A stretch of DNA of 64,000 nucleotides from Roseobacter fucihabitans (GCF_014337925.2 NZ_CP143425.1:1-64000), one strand, 5' to 3'. Shown: positions 1 through 7,758, numbered from the stretch's first letter. Notes: generated from the letters alone by a model not told the origin. Program-made: numbers and translations.

Positions 1-2
1 CG

Positions 3-1178
3 TTCCCCTCCCTCCCACAGGGATTTTCCAGGCGTGATGTGATTGCGCTGATGGCAGATATCGGCCGTGATCTGGGGCTCAGCCCCCGCCTCACGGACAT
101 CCTCACGCGGCTGATTGGCAGCACAGACCACGAAGCATGGGTCGATCCAGACAAGGAGCCAATCTTCTATGGCCGCCAAGAAACTTTTGCACAGCGCCTT
201 CGGATCTCGACACGCCAGCTGCGCACCCATGAACGTTCCCTTCAGAAGTACGGCCTCCTTCAACGCCGAACTCTGGCAAACGGGAGCCGATATGGCAGTG
301 CAGGCCTCGGCCTTGTGCTGACGCCCCTCATTGAACGCTTCACAGAGTTTCTCGATCTGCGCGAAGCCCGCAAAGCGCAATTTGAGCGGATGAAACAGCT
401 CAAAGCGACCCGGAGCGTCCGATGGGCAACGTTCCGCGACGAACTGGTGCGCCTCTCTGAGCAAGATCAGGCGTCAGAGGATGTTCAGGCCATGATCCTG
501 GAACGTGCCAGCTGGCCCCGCACGGATACGCTGCTGACACTTGGTGAAGCCCGCCTTTCTGAGCACGTTGAGGCCGCAACCGACCTGTGCACAAGATTGG
601 TCGATTGGATAGATAACCATAGTGATTCCTCTTGTGAACCGGAAGAAACCTTCCGGTGCTTTATACAAGAGGACATTCACCAGATACTTTCTGAAACTTG
701 TAACACTCACGTGGATAAGTTGAGCGCGGGCAAGCCCGCGCAAGATTATCCAGCGCCAGGGCCTACCGGCCCCGTCGATTGCAAAGAAAGAGAGCTTGAA
801 GCGGAAACCTTGGCGCTTCAAGGGCTATTTTCGGGTCACTACGGCCTCGGTCACGCAGTCTCCCTTTCGAGCCAGGAGTTCAAAATGGAAATGGAGGTGC
901 GCCGTCACGAACGCGACGAATACGCGTTTATCGAAGCGGCCGCCGCCCGGATCGGGCCCCTCGGGATCAACATCTCAGCCTGGGCCGCCGCCTGCGACCG
1001 GATGGGGCGCGCCCGCGCCGCCATCTGCGTTCTGTTGCTCGACGCCAACCGAGATCACCCAACGTCACCGGTGATGAACCCGGGCGGGGCGCTGCGCGGC
1101 ATGATCAAGGCGCACAATCGGGGCAAACTCAATGTCATCGGCAGCCTGATCGGCCTGCATCGGAGGCGTGGCTTGTGA
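3..1178 (+). CDS. repC: Replication initiator RepC, 5' end outside window
   Basis: Likely the replication initiator of a repABC-type plasmid; RepC binds the origin, which in this family usually lies inside repC itself. The N-terminal part resembles the RepC winged-helix region (ISTRQLRTHERSLQKYGLL), and the C-terminus (MNPGGALRGMIKAHNRGKL) matches the usual RepC ending. The frame is open to the left edge, and the residues before the internal GTG at 39 (FSRRDVIALMAD) also look like RepC, so the true start is probably upstream and the gene is partial here. repA and repB would be expected just outside the window. A relatively AT-rich stretch around 600-720 could hold the origin, but I see no iterons. 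Confidence 0.8.
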   Translation, partial: FPSLPQGFSRRDVIALMADIGRDLGLSPRLTDILTRLIGSTDHEAWVDPDKEPIFYGRQETFAQRLRISTRQLRTHERSLQKYGLLQRRTLANGSRYGSAGLGLVLTPLIERFTEFLDLREARKAQFERMKQLKATRSVRWATFRDELVRLSEQDQASEDVQAMILERASWPRTDTLLTLGEARLSEHVEAATDLCTRLVDWIDNHSDSSCEPEETFRCFIQEDIHQILSETCNTHVDKLSAGKPAQDYPAPGPTGPVDCKERELEAETLALQGLFSGHYGLGHAVSLSSQEFKMEMEVRRHERDEYAFIEAAAARIGPLGINISAWAAACDRMGRARAAICVLLLDANRDHPTSPVMNPGGALRGMIKAHNRGKLNVIGSLIGLHRRRGL

Positions 1179-1383
1179 GCGTTTTTTCCGCTGAAGCCGC
1201 GCGTGCAGGGCCGATTTACCGTCTCTGTCGTCCAGCTGACGACCGATTGTGCGGGTCAATGGCCGCGAGGTCGCCTGTAGTGGCCGCAAATACCTCAAAC
1301 GACGGGGCTTTTCGGCGCCTCAGCTTTCACTTCGGCAGAGACCGTGCCATTCTGGTGGACCAATCAGGACGGAAGGTGTTGCG

Positions 1384-2238
1384 TTGAGCTGGGCATTATT
1401 TATCGACGAATCTGGCCAGGACCAACGCCAATCCCCCTACGAAGTGCTGGCCGGCATCGCGATCGAAGATCGCAAACTTTGGCGGTTGATCCGGGATTTG
1501 TCTGACGCCCAGGAAGAGATTTTCGGCGTGCGTCTCTTTGAGGCCTATGGCAACGAGGCAAAAGCCCAAAAGCTGCTCAAGAAGAAGGTTTTTGCCCATG
1601 CCGCGCAACTGCCACCCTTCCCGGCAGACGAACGACAGGCGCTGTCCCGCGAAATCCTGATGGATGGGAGCGCGGTCAGCCGTGACCGTCTGACCGCGCT
1701 CGCGCAAGCGAAACTCGCCTATGTCGCCCGTGCGCTCGATCTGTCGCGTGCAGCAGGTGCCCAAGCGTTCGCCTCCATTGTTCCCCAGGCCGCGCCGCGA
1801 CCTGCAGGCGGGATGCTGCGGAAGGATTACGCCTATCTCTTCGAGCGGTTTTTCTACTTTCTGAACAGCCAGCCCGAAGACCCGATGGGGTATGTGGTCT
1901 TTGATGAGTTGGACAAGAGTGCCAGCCATATTCTGCTCAATCAGGTCTCAGAATATTTCCTGAAAACGAACAAGGGCCGTACACGATCCCGTTTGATCAT
2001 TCCGGAGCCGTTCTTTGTGCATAGCGACATGACGACAATGGTTCAGGTTGCGGATTTGATCGCTTATCTGTTGAGCTGGGGTGTTCGGTTGAATGGTATG
2101 ACTGAAGCGCGTCGCCCGGAGCTTGATGAGCTGTGCTTGAAGGTCATGCGGCTTCGGTTCACGCAACATACACCCGGTGGATACACAAATTATGGGTTCA
2201 AGATCATCAACGACCTGCGCGCGGCAGCCGAAAAATAA
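1384..2238 (+). CDS. DUF3800 domain protein
   Basis: A 284-residue protein with the two hallmarks of DUF3800: an N-terminal ALFIDESG strand and, near the C-terminus, MVQVADLIAYLLSW. The family resembles RNase H-like nucleases and is common on plasmids, phages and defence islands, but its reaction is not established. A longer frame opens at 1249, but I prefer the TTG at 1384: it is preceded by GGAAGG at a normal distance and places the conserved strand right at the N-terminus. It follows repC by about 200 bp on the same strand and could be co-transcribed. There is no obvious partner gene. Confidence 0.75.
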   Translation: MSWALFIDESGQDQRQSPYEVLAGIAIEDRKLWRLIRDLSDAQEEIFGVRLFEAYGNEAKAQKLLKKKVFAHAAQLPPFPADERQALSREILMDGSAVSRDRLTALAQAKLAYVARALDLSRAAGAQAFASIVPQAAPRPAGGMLRKDYAYLFERFFYFLNSQPEDPMGYVVFDELDKSASHILLNQVSEYFLKTNKGRTRSRLIIPEPFFVHSDMTTMVQVADLIAYLLSWGVRLNGMTEARRPELDELCLKVMRLRFTQHTPGGYTNYGFKIINDLRAAAEK

Positions 2239-2614
2239 AAAAAGGCAATGCCGTCGCCAGCAAAGCCTCCGAGAGTTAGGTAGCACTTCCAAGTCGATTT
2301 GTCCAGATGAAGCGCTGCGGATTCCGCTTTTATGACCGCTCGATAGACAAAGGTTTTCTTAACCTCATCAGTCTGAGGGGGGCGTCGCTTGCGGCGACCA
2401 GCTCTAGTCGGGGACCCGACCGGAGCCTGAATGTCTCCGCCCATCCGGGTAACGATCTTCGCCCGAGCGGCCTGGCGGCCGCTTCAGCGTTCATCCCGCT
2501 GTTTTTGGAGCGCATCCAACGCCTCTTTGAAGGTCAGTATGCGCCCATACTTTTCGATTTGCTTTTGTCTGATACGCGCGAAGACTGCATCGCGGCATTA
2601 ACCTGCTCACTCTT
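2239..2614. other. Intergenic region with a small coding-like remnant
   Basis: No convincing intact gene is seen. On the minus strand, 2600 to 2484 reads as 38 clean codons (including RQKQIEKYGRILTFKEALD) ending in TGA but with no start codon in frame. This suggests the end of a decayed small gene. The rest holds only short overlapping frames on both strands. Confidence 0.4.
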
Positions 2615-2875
2615 TCAGCCTGTGGGTGACCTTAGGGTATTGCAGGCATAAAGGCCAATTTCACCTCCCTCAGCCCCGTAAGCTATCATTGTCCCTTCGA
2701 GCATCTCCTGCCCCGCGGGAATGTCCATCGCGCGCACCTCAACCGCGGCATCAATCTGCTGAAACGCTGCCAACGCCGCCGCACGACAGTCGGCCTCACT
2801 GCTAAAATTCATGTTCGTTTCGACTTCGGAGCCGGTCTCAACATTGAAGATAACGATGATGAGCAAAACCTTCAT
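2615..2875 (-). CDS. Small hypothetical protein with hydrophobic N-terminus
   Basis: An 86-residue protein starting MKVLLIIVIFNVETG. The N-terminal stretch could be a short membrane anchor or a buried strand. The middle is Ala-rich and polar (SSEADCRAAALAAFQQIDA), a style I associate with small roseobacter proteins that carry a Cys early and another near the end. A weak Shine-Dalgarno (GAGGCGG) lies just before the ATG. I do not recognise a named family. It stands alone, about 110 bp from the palindrome at 2985-3002, which could be its operator. Confidence 0.55.
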   Translation of the reverse strand: MKVLLIIVIFNVETGSEVETNMNFSSEADCRAAALAAFQQIDAAVEVRAMDIPAGQEMLEGTMIAYGAEGGEIGLYACNTLRSPTG

Positions 2876-2984
2876 GAGCCGCCTCGTGCGATGCGAAAAC
2901 CGGAGCCACAGGGCCCCGGCTCTCCAGTGAAACTTGCGTTTTCACCTTGCAGGATCATCGGCTTCCCAGCCTGTTTCCTGCCAC

Positions 2985-3002
2985 ACAATAATACGGTATT
3001 GT
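2985..3002. promoter_or_regulatory. Palindrome ACAATA-N6-TATTGT, possible operator
   Basis: A perfect 6-bp inverted repeat, flanked by AAC on the right. The left half and centre (ACAATAATACGG) recur at 45970 in front of the virB operon, and nearly so (ACAATAATAAGG) at 25261 in front of mobC. The recurrence suggests a site for one plasmid regulator. Which gene is controlled here is unclear; the nearest start is the minus-strand gene at 2875. Confidence 0.45.
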
Positions 3003-3023
3003 AACAACTCCAAGCACTTTTTC

Positions 3024-3090
3024 CGGCTTTCATCTTGCCCAAAATATCCTCGGGGGAGCGCCCGCAGGGCGCGGGGGCAGACGGCCCCCA
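3024..3090. repeat. GC-rich dispersed repeat, copy A
   Basis: An AT-containing leader (TTTCATCTTGCCCAAAATAT) followed by CTCGGGGGAGCGCCCG and its near-complement GGGCGCGGGGGCAG. It is nearly identical to 20525-20590 and has a degenerate relative at 10440-10490. From memory, repeats of this form are common between genes in Rhodobacteraceae. It may act as a transcription terminator or a REP-like element. Confidence 0.7.
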
Positions 3091-3135
3091 CACTCAGACG
3101 CGAGAGGCGGGCCGCCTGGAGGCGACCCGATCTGC

Positions 3136-3339
3136 TTACTCCGTGACATCGCCTTTTGCCGATGGCTGGAAAGCGACCAGTTCGGTGACACCAACGGGAA
3201 AATCGAGCTTGAGGGTCAGGAAGGTTTCACCCGTGTCCCGCTTTGTGTTCTCGAACACCGCGCCAACCCGGCGATAGGTGGTCTTTTCAGTGCCATTGTC
3301 ATCGTATTTGACGGGGACGGTGAGAGTGTAATGGGTCAT
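3136..3339 (-). CDS. Small conserved plasmid protein, 67 residues
   Basis: A 67-residue protein beginning MTHYTLTVPVKYDDNG. It is predicted mostly beta-stranded (YTLTVPVKY, TYRRVGAVF, FLTLKLDFPVG), and its size and style recall the small DUF736-type plasmid proteins. The upstream frame stays open to 3489, but the ATG at 3339 has an excellent AAGGAG at the right distance, and the extension (Arg/Pro-rich) does not look coded. No function can be assigned. It is convergent with nothing nearby and probably monocistronic. Confidence 0.65.
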   Translation of the reverse strand: MTHYTLTVPVKYDDNGTEKTTYRRVGAVFENTKRDTGETFLTLKLDFPVGVTELVAFQPSAKGDVTE

Positions 3340-3609
3340 CTGATTGCTCCTTGTTTCGATGAAGGTGGGCAAACGCATCGAACGAGGGTGCGGCGCAGGC
3401 TGAAAATCGGAGGCTCCCCTGGAAACCGTTTTTCTGCTTGCCGGGGCTTTGCCACGGGAACGCCAATCCCGCGATGCGTCACCTTTCATCTTTCCAGAAA
3501 CAAGGCAGCTGCGATCAGATGCGATTGCACGGCCGTCCCGGCCTCATACGCCAAAGGCCGCGAGAAGAGACAGCGGGGATCCCGTTTTAAGCGCGGGATC
3601 AAGGATACA

Positions 3610-3905
3610 GCGGACGCCGGCCCCTCCGCTTCGCTCTAGGTCCGTCGACATTTTTCCAAATGGTTTGTCCGCCTGCCATCCCCTGGCGCCGGCGTAAACA
3701 GGCAAGCGCCGCGGTTCCCGCGTCGGCTCCACAGAGGCCGTGTCCTCGCTGCGCTGCGGGCCGCACCACCCTCTGTTCCGCCCCGTTGACGCCAACTCCA
3801 TGGGACGCAGATCGGGCTGCGCCCTCACCTGCTCTGTCCAGCCGAATGGGAGGCCCATTCGGTCTGAAAAGACCAGCCAAGGCTTCGCCACTGGCGGAAA
3901 GAGGT
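3610..3905 (+). repeat. Shared leader repeat, copy 1 (upstream of DUF3768 gene)
   Basis: About 290 bp with two well-conserved blocks also present, in the opposite orientation, at 22990-23300. The blocks are CCGCTTCGCTCTAGG followed by a TTTTCC and CCGCCTGCCATCC segment, and CTGCTCTGTCCAG through AGGCTTCGCCACTGGCGGAA. The middle differs. In both places a small gene in the same orientation begins just after the repeat, so it may be a promoter or leader unit that has been copied. Confidence 0.6.
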
Positions 3906-3942
3906 CACAAGACCCGACCGCATCACCACAAGGAGGCCAAGG

Positions 3943-4302
3943 ATGGCTGATACGGATGAAGATCGGATGCGGGAGTGTGCCCGCATTGCTGAACAAAACG
4001 ATGCCTTTCGCAAAGAACAGGCTGGCGGTGGTCAAGGCAAATGGGTCTGGACCCAAGCGGTTGACGCCGAGGGGATGGATTTTGTCCTGACCTGCATTGC
4101 CGCCGTCGCGGCATATGACGATTTCACAGAAGAAAACGACCCGTTTGGAACCCACGAAATGGGGTTCATGGACGTGTCAGGCAAAAAGGTCTGGTGGAAG
4201 ATCGACCTGTACGACCGCGCTTATGAGGGCGGTTCGCCGCATCCTACATCGCTCGCAGAGACGCGCCGCGTTCTGACGATCCTTTTCCCAAGTGACTACT
4301 GA
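3943..4302 (+). CDS. DUF3768 domain protein
   Basis: A 119-residue protein matching the DUF3768 pattern seen on alphaproteobacterial plasmids: an N-terminal helix (ARIAEQNDAFRKEQ), a TQAVDAEGMDFVL strand region, then ENDPFGTHEMGFMDV and WWKIDLYDRAYEGGSPHP. The family has no established function. An AAGGAG lies 8 bp before the ATG. The gene sits directly downstream of the repeated leader at 3610-3905 and ahead of a small ORF and the ParB-domain gene, suggesting a plasmid-housekeeping cluster. Confidence 0.8.
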   Translation: MADTDEDRMRECARIAEQNDAFRKEQAGGGQGKWVWTQAVDAEGMDFVLTCIAAVAAYDDFTEENDPFGTHEMGFMDVSGKKVWWKIDLYDRAYEGGSPHPTSLAETRRVLTILFPSDY

Positions 4303-4365
4303 AATTGGCCATCCCGCAAAGGGGTGCGCCATAGGCGCTGCCTGCGCCGGAGAGGAGGTGAACAC

Positions 4366-4530
4366 ATGACCAGAGCAGGTATCGAACAGCGCAAACGCGA
4401 AGCTATCGCGCTTGTGAGAAAGGGAGGTCGCTCCGTCAGTGAGCGAGCTTGCGCCATTGGTCCGAGCAAGCACGCGAACGGCCTCGCCTTTCTGAAACAA
4501 TTTGGCGCCGACCGCCATCGGTTCGAGTGA
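4366..4530 (+). CDS. Small basic hypothetical protein, 54 residues
   Basis: A 54-residue, Arg/Lys-rich frame starting MTRAGIEQRKREAIALVRKG, preceded by GGAGGT 6 bp before the ATG. A longer frame opens at 4324, but the strong ribosome site points to 4366. The predicted helix-turn-helix-like layout (REAIALVRKGGRSVSERACA) would fit a small DNA-binding protein, but this is only an impression. It lies 63 bp after the DUF3768 gene and about 90 bp before the ParB-domain gene, so it may be part of the same transcript. Confidence 0.4.
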   Translation: MTRAGIEQRKREAIALVRKGGRSVSERACAIGPSKHANGLAFLKQFGADRHRFE

Positions 4531-4540
4531 ACCAACGAAT

Positions 4541-4581
4541 GCCGCCTAAGCGGCCTCGCCTCACCCCATCAGGGGTGAGGC
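4541..4581. other. Two hairpins in the parB-like leader
   Basis: GCCGC-CTAA-GCGGC at 4541-4554 is followed by a perfect 10-bp stem with a 4-base loop (GCCTCACCCC-ATCA-GGGGTGAGGC) at 4558-4581. No T-run follows, so it is not a standard intrinsic terminator. It ends 41 bp before the ParB-domain start and may set the expression or RNA stability of that gene. Confidence 0.6.
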
Positions 4582-4622
4582 ATCCCTACCAAAATCAACA
4601 CCACAAAACAAGGAATGTCCCA

Positions 4623-6473
4623 ATGACGAAGCAAACTAAAATCATCGCGACAGAGGCCCGCTTTCCACTCGCAAAGCTGTCCCTGTCCCCCATGAACCCA
4701 CGCCAAGACGTGCCGGAAGCGGACGTGATTGAACTGGCCGAAAGCCTCTATGGTGCTGGCATGATCCAGTCCATCGCAGGGCTGGCAGGCAAGAAAGACA
4801 CCGCCGAGATTGTGGCAGGCGGACGCCGGTTGCGTGCCCTGAAATATCTGGACGCAAAGCACTCCGATCTGGCCAAAACGCACCCCGAACTGGCGAACCC
4901 GATGGTCATGCTGGCCCCTGATGCGGAAACCGCCGAGGCATGGGCGAATATGGAGAACGTGGCCCGCCGCGATCTGCACCCCGCCGAGGAAATCCGCGCC
5001 TATGGCAAGATGGAAGCCAAAGGCGGCACCGTGGGAGCCATCGCCCGCGCCTTCGCGGTCAATGAAAAGCACATCTATCGCCGCCTCGCTCTTGCGCACC
5101 TGCCCGATCCGGTTCTGGACGCGCTTGCAGCCAATGAAATCAGTCTGTCCAACGCCGCCGCCTTCACCGTCAGCACGGATATGAAAGTCACGCTTGACGT
5201 GCTGGAACGGGCACGGGATGGCAGCTACAGCGATCACCAGATCAAGCAGGCTCTCAAACCGGATTCCGTGCGCAGCAGTGACCGCCGCGTGACCTATGTC
5301 ACCGAGGCAGGCTATGACGAGGCCGGAGGGCGCAAGACCGCTGATCTGTTCCAAGATCAGACGTTCTTTGATGATGTGGCGTTGCTGGACGATCTTTTCG
5401 AGGCCAAGCTGACCGAGGCCATCGAGACAGTGCAGGCCGAAGGCTGGAAATGGGTTGAAGCCATCCACGACCACTACCTTTGCCACTACAGCATGGGCCT
5501 TGAGAAGTTTGGCCGGGTCTATGCCGAAGAAGGCCAGTTGTCCGAGGAAGAAGCAGAGCGCTATGACGCATTGGCCGAACTGGCAAATAGCGATGTGCTG
5601 GACGCAGAAGGCGAGGCTGAATTGGCCGCACTGCAAGCGATCATCGACGGGGAATATTCCGACGAACAGCGCGCCCAAGCGGGCCTTTACGTCTATGTCG
5701 ATGGCAATGGGGTGCAACAGGTCAGCGGCGCACTGGTCAAGCCCGACGACAAGAAGGCCGCGATTAAGGCCGGTGTCCTCGCCAAGTCGATGCACGGCAG
5801 CAGCGGCAGCAATGGTCCGAAGTCGCCTATCTCGCAAAAGCTGCGCGACGACTTGAACCGCGTCACCAAGGGAGCGCACCAGCACGCGGCCTTGCGCGAT
5901 CCTGACCTTCTGATCGACCTTCTGGCCTATCAGTTGAGCCACCATCTCTATTGGAATGACCCGTTCGGGATCACGACCACCGAAGTGCCAAATTGGCCTT
6001 CCACAGAGACCGAAGGTTACGCGCTGGACGAACGGCTGACGACCAACCCGCCGCGCAACATGATGGATGCCAAAGACATTGGCGCGTCCTTCCGTGCCTT
6101 CCGCAAGAAAGGCGCAGAGCATGTGCGCGGCGAGTTGGTACGGTTTCTTGCCGCCCAATTCAAGGGCGGTGACGAGAAGCTGCAAGCGCTGGTCGCAAAG
6201 ACGACGAAGCCCAACACCCGCGAGGTCTGGACGCCGACAGCGGCAAACTTTTTCAGCCGCGTGGGCGGTCCCTACATGGTCGAGATTTGGCGCGATCTTC
6301 TGGAATTGGCCGAGGATCACCCCACCGTCACGACCTTCGCCAAGCTGAAAAAGGGCGAGAAGGCCGCGAAGCTGGAAGCGTTGTTTACGCAATCCGACCT
6401 GCGCAGCGCCCTTGGCGTCCCCGAGGCGCAAGTGGCCCGGATCGACGCGTGGTTGCCCGAAGGCATGGAATGA
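4623..6473 (+). CDS. ParB-domain plasmid protein (616 aa)
   Basis: A DNA-binding protein with an N-terminal ParB/Srx-type domain: PLAKLSLSPMNPRQ at about residue 15, AGGRRLRALKYL near 65, and ENVARRDLHPAEEIRAYGKM near 115. A helix-turn-helix follows (GAIARAFAVNEKHIYRRLAL). The remaining 350 residues are an acidic, helical tail not found in standard ParB (about 300 aa), typical of the long plasmid ParB/RepB-like proteins. The ATG at 4623 has AAGGA upstream; a 58-residue extension to 4449 lacks one. No ParA gene is adjacent, so a role other than partition, such as transcription control, is possible. Confidence 0.75.
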   Translation: MTKQTKIIATEARFPLAKLSLSPMNPRQDVPEADVIELAESLYGAGMIQSIAGLAGKKDTAEIVAGGRRLRALKYLDAKHSDLAKTHPELANPMVMLAPDAETAEAWANMENVARRDLHPAEEIRAYGKMEAKGGTVGAIARAFAVNEKHIYRRLALAHLPDPVLDALAANEISLSNAAAFTVSTDMKVTLDVLERARDGSYSDHQIKQALKPDSVRSSDRRVTYVTEAGYDEAGGRKTADLFQDQTFFDDVALLDDLFEAKLTEAIETVQAEGWKWVEAIHDHYLCHYSMGLEKFGRVYAEEGQLSEEEAERYDALAELANSDVLDAEGEAELAALQAIIDGEYSDEQRAQAGLYVYVDGNGVQQVSGALVKPDDKKAAIKAGVLAKSMHGSSGSNGPKSPISQKLRDDLNRVTKGAHQHAALRDPDLLIDLLAYQLSHHLYWNDPFGITTTEVPNWPSTETEGYALDERLTTNPPRNMMDAKDIGASFRAFRKKGAEHVRGELVRFLAAQFKGGDEKLQALVAKTTKPNTREVWTPTAANFFSRVGGPYMVEIWRDLLELAEDHPTVTTFAKLKKGEKAAKLEALFTQSDLRSALGVPEAQVARIDAWLPEGME

Positions 6474-6479
6474 GGCCTC

Positions 6480-6501
6480 GGCAGGGCGTTCGCGCCCTGC
6501 C
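6480..6501. other. 9-bp hairpin with TTCG loop
   Basis: GGCAGGGCG-TTCG-CGCCCTGCC forms a perfect and very stable tetraloop hairpin 4 bp after the ParB-domain stop codon and 23 bp before the next start. It has no T-run. It probably protects the upstream message or tunes read-through into the zinc-finger gene. Confidence 0.65.
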
Positions 6502-6524
6502 CCATACCCGACAGGAGGACGCCC

Positions 6525-6803
6525 ATGCCTGACTTCACCGCCCACAAACACCCGGTCTTGGCCGTCCGATGTCCCGAGTGCGGCAAAGCCCCCGGGGTCT
6601 GGTGTCGCCGACCGAGCGGCGACCGCGCATCCGATCTGCACAAGGCCCGCCGCATCGCCGCCGATTGCCTGTTTGTCGCACACCATGGCGAGGATGCCAG
6701 CATCGAGCGCGTCGGTAAAGACTGGGTCATCGACCCCACCGGACGCGTCGAACGCAATCGCCTGGAACGCGCGACGGGCGTCCAGTTGGAGCTGTTTCCA
6801 TGA
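6525..6803 (+). CDS. Small zinc-finger protein, phage-type DNA-binding finger
   Basis: A 92-residue protein with one probable zinc site: CPECGKAPGVWCRR followed by a conserved basic His (DLHKARR). This CxxC...C...H arrangement matches the short DNA-binding zinc finger found in many phage and plasmid proteins. A second part (ASIERVGKDWVIDPTGRVERN) is less conserved and has no known role. AGGAGG lies 7 bp before the ATG. It follows the ParB-domain gene by 51 bp and precedes a clear terminator at 6866-6900, so the two genes probably share a transcript. Confidence 0.6.
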   Translation: MPDFTAHKHPVLAVRCPECGKAPGVWCRRPSGDRASDLHKARRIAADCLFVAHHGEDASIERVGKDWVIDPTGRVERNRLERATGVQLELFP

Positions 6804-6865
6804 CGCAGATCACCAAATACCGCACAGACTGACAATTTTCGTATCCTTGTGGTGAGGATCAACTT

Positions 6866-6900
6866 GACCCCGTTCGCATCATGCGGCGGGGTCTTTTTTT
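6866..6900 (+). terminator. Intrinsic terminator
   Basis: The outer stem GACCCCG/CGGGGTC encloses an inner stem CGCAT/ATGCG and is followed at once by seven Ts. It closes the parB-like / zinc-finger unit and insulates the toxin-antitoxin operon that follows. Confidence 0.85.
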
Positions 6901-6935
6901 GGAAAACGAGATTCCGACCTTGTCTATTACGTCCG

Positions 6936-6956
6936 TTTTGTCTATTTTGGACAAAA
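6936..6956. promoter_or_regulatory. Toxin-antitoxin operator palindrome
   Basis: A perfect 7-bp inverted repeat, TTTTGTC-N7-GACAAAA, ends 10 bp before the antitoxin start and overlaps its ribosome site (AAAAGGAG). A further half-site TTGTCTATT lies at 6920-6928. Phd/YefM antitoxins repress their own operon through such palindromes, so this is the likely autoregulatory site. Confidence 0.7.
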
Positions 6957-6966
6957 GGAGATATTT

Positions 6967-7212
6967 ATGCGTTCTTTCCCATCTACAGACCTGAAACAGA
7001 CCCTCGGCGATGTGCTGGACGCGGCCAGCCAAGAACCCATCGCCATCACCAAGCACAAAAAACCTCGTTACGTTCTGATGAGCATTCATGACTACGAACA
7101 ACGGTTTCAGAAAGATGAGCGCCGGGCTTTTTCGGCGGCAGATATGCCCGCGGAGCATCTGGCAATGCTGGAAGCGAGTCGAGCAGGCAGCGAGGGAGCC
7201 GCTGACGAATGA
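6967..7212 (+). CDS. Phd/YefM-family antitoxin
   Basis: An 81-residue antitoxin. The N-terminal half has the Phd/YefM DNA-binding fold signature: FPSTDLKQTLGDVLDAA, then EPIAITKHKKPRYVLMSIHDY. The C-terminal 35 residues, rich in Ala and Glu, would wrap the toxin. It overlaps the toxin start by 4 bp (ATGA), which enforces coupled translation, and is preceded by an AGGAG site embedded in the operator palindrome. The unit probably stabilises the plasmid by killing or arresting cells that lose it. Confidence 0.85.
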   Translation: MRSFPSTDLKQTLGDVLDAASQEPIAITKHKKPRYVLMSIHDYEQRFQKDERRAFSAADMPAEHLAMLEASRAGSEGAADE

Positions 7213-7628
7213 AACGCCCACAGAAAGGCGATGTCTGGCACTATGATTATCTCTGGCATCGCGAGCATGAAGCTGGCCAAGAGAACGCCCGCAAAAGCCG
7301 TCCGACGGCACTTGTCACCACATTTATGGACAAGAGCGGTCGCACCAATCTTTTCTGGCTTCCGATCACCAGCAAAAGACCCCAAGAAGACCGGGTCGCC
7401 ATCGAGATTCCGCAAATCGAGCGGCGGCGTGCGGGCCTTGCATCCGATCTGCCGCTTTGGGTGATGGCGGATGAATACAATCACGAGTTTCTTGAGACAT
7501 CCTTCTACATTGATCCCAACGGGTACTGCGGCGCGTTCAGTATGCCCTTCATACACAGAGTTCTCGAAGTGCTGATCGAGGTCGGGAAAAAGGGTCAGTT
7601 GGACATTGTGAAACGCCATGATGACTAA
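7209..7628 (+). CDS. PemK/MazF-like toxin
   Basis: A 139-residue protein of the PemK/MazF-like plasmid growth-inhibitor group, expected to be a ribosome-independent or ribosome-associated mRNA endonuclease. The N-terminus KRPQKGDVWHYDYLW is the typical first strand. KSRPTALVTTF carries the conserved Arg-Pro, and TNLFWLPITSKRP corresponds to the central strand and loop. It is somewhat longer than MazF (about 110 aa), as usual for this divergent branch, which also pairs with Phd antitoxins. The gene overlaps the antitoxin by 4 bp. The exact cleavage site cannot be read from the sequence. Confidence 0.75.
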   Translation: MKRPQKGDVWHYDYLWHREHEAGQENARKSRPTALVTTFMDKSGRTNLFWLPITSKRPQEDRVAIEIPQIERRRAGLASDLPLWVMADEYNHEFLETSFYIDPNGYCGAFSMPFIHRVLEVLIEVGKKGQLDIVKRHDD

Positions 7629-7758
7629 TGCCGTGCTTCATCGCGTGTACCTGTGGGGCTACACTGGCCACACCCTGCCCCGGTGGGCGCGTCGGGTGGT
7701 GGCCGGGACCGATCTGCACCGCGCATGGTTCTTGGGCTTTCATGGATTTTTCGAGTAG
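7618..7758 (+). CDS. 46-residue ORF overlapping the toxin gene end
   Basis: A short frame beginning ATGATG inside the last codons of the toxin gene (11-bp overlap) and encoding MMTNAVLHRVYLWGYTGHTL then WARRVVAGTDLHRAWFLGF. It has no ribosome site of its own, so expression would depend on coupling to the toxin. The aromatic- and Arg-rich sequence looks more protein-like than the competing frame, which also starts with ATG at 7628. It may be the degraded 5' end of a larger gene. I do not recognise a family. Confidence 0.3.
   Translation: MMTNAVLHRVYLWGYTGHTLPRWARRVVAGTDLHRAWFLGFHGFFE

Noticed and set aside
1175-1387. A 70-codon frame between repC and the DUF3800 gene
   Set aside because: No ribosome site and no protein-like pattern; probably leader sequence.
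3544-4155. A 203-codon minus-strand frame across the leader repeat and DUF3768 gene
   Set aside because: It crosses a non-coding repeat and the well-supported DUF3768 gene; Pro/Gly/Arg-rich without motifs.
4569-6686. A 705-codon open frame on the minus strand opposite the ParB-domain gene
   Set aside because: It mirrors a recognisable ParB-domain gene in high-GC DNA, has no ribosome site or domain, and its composition is that of an antisense shadow.
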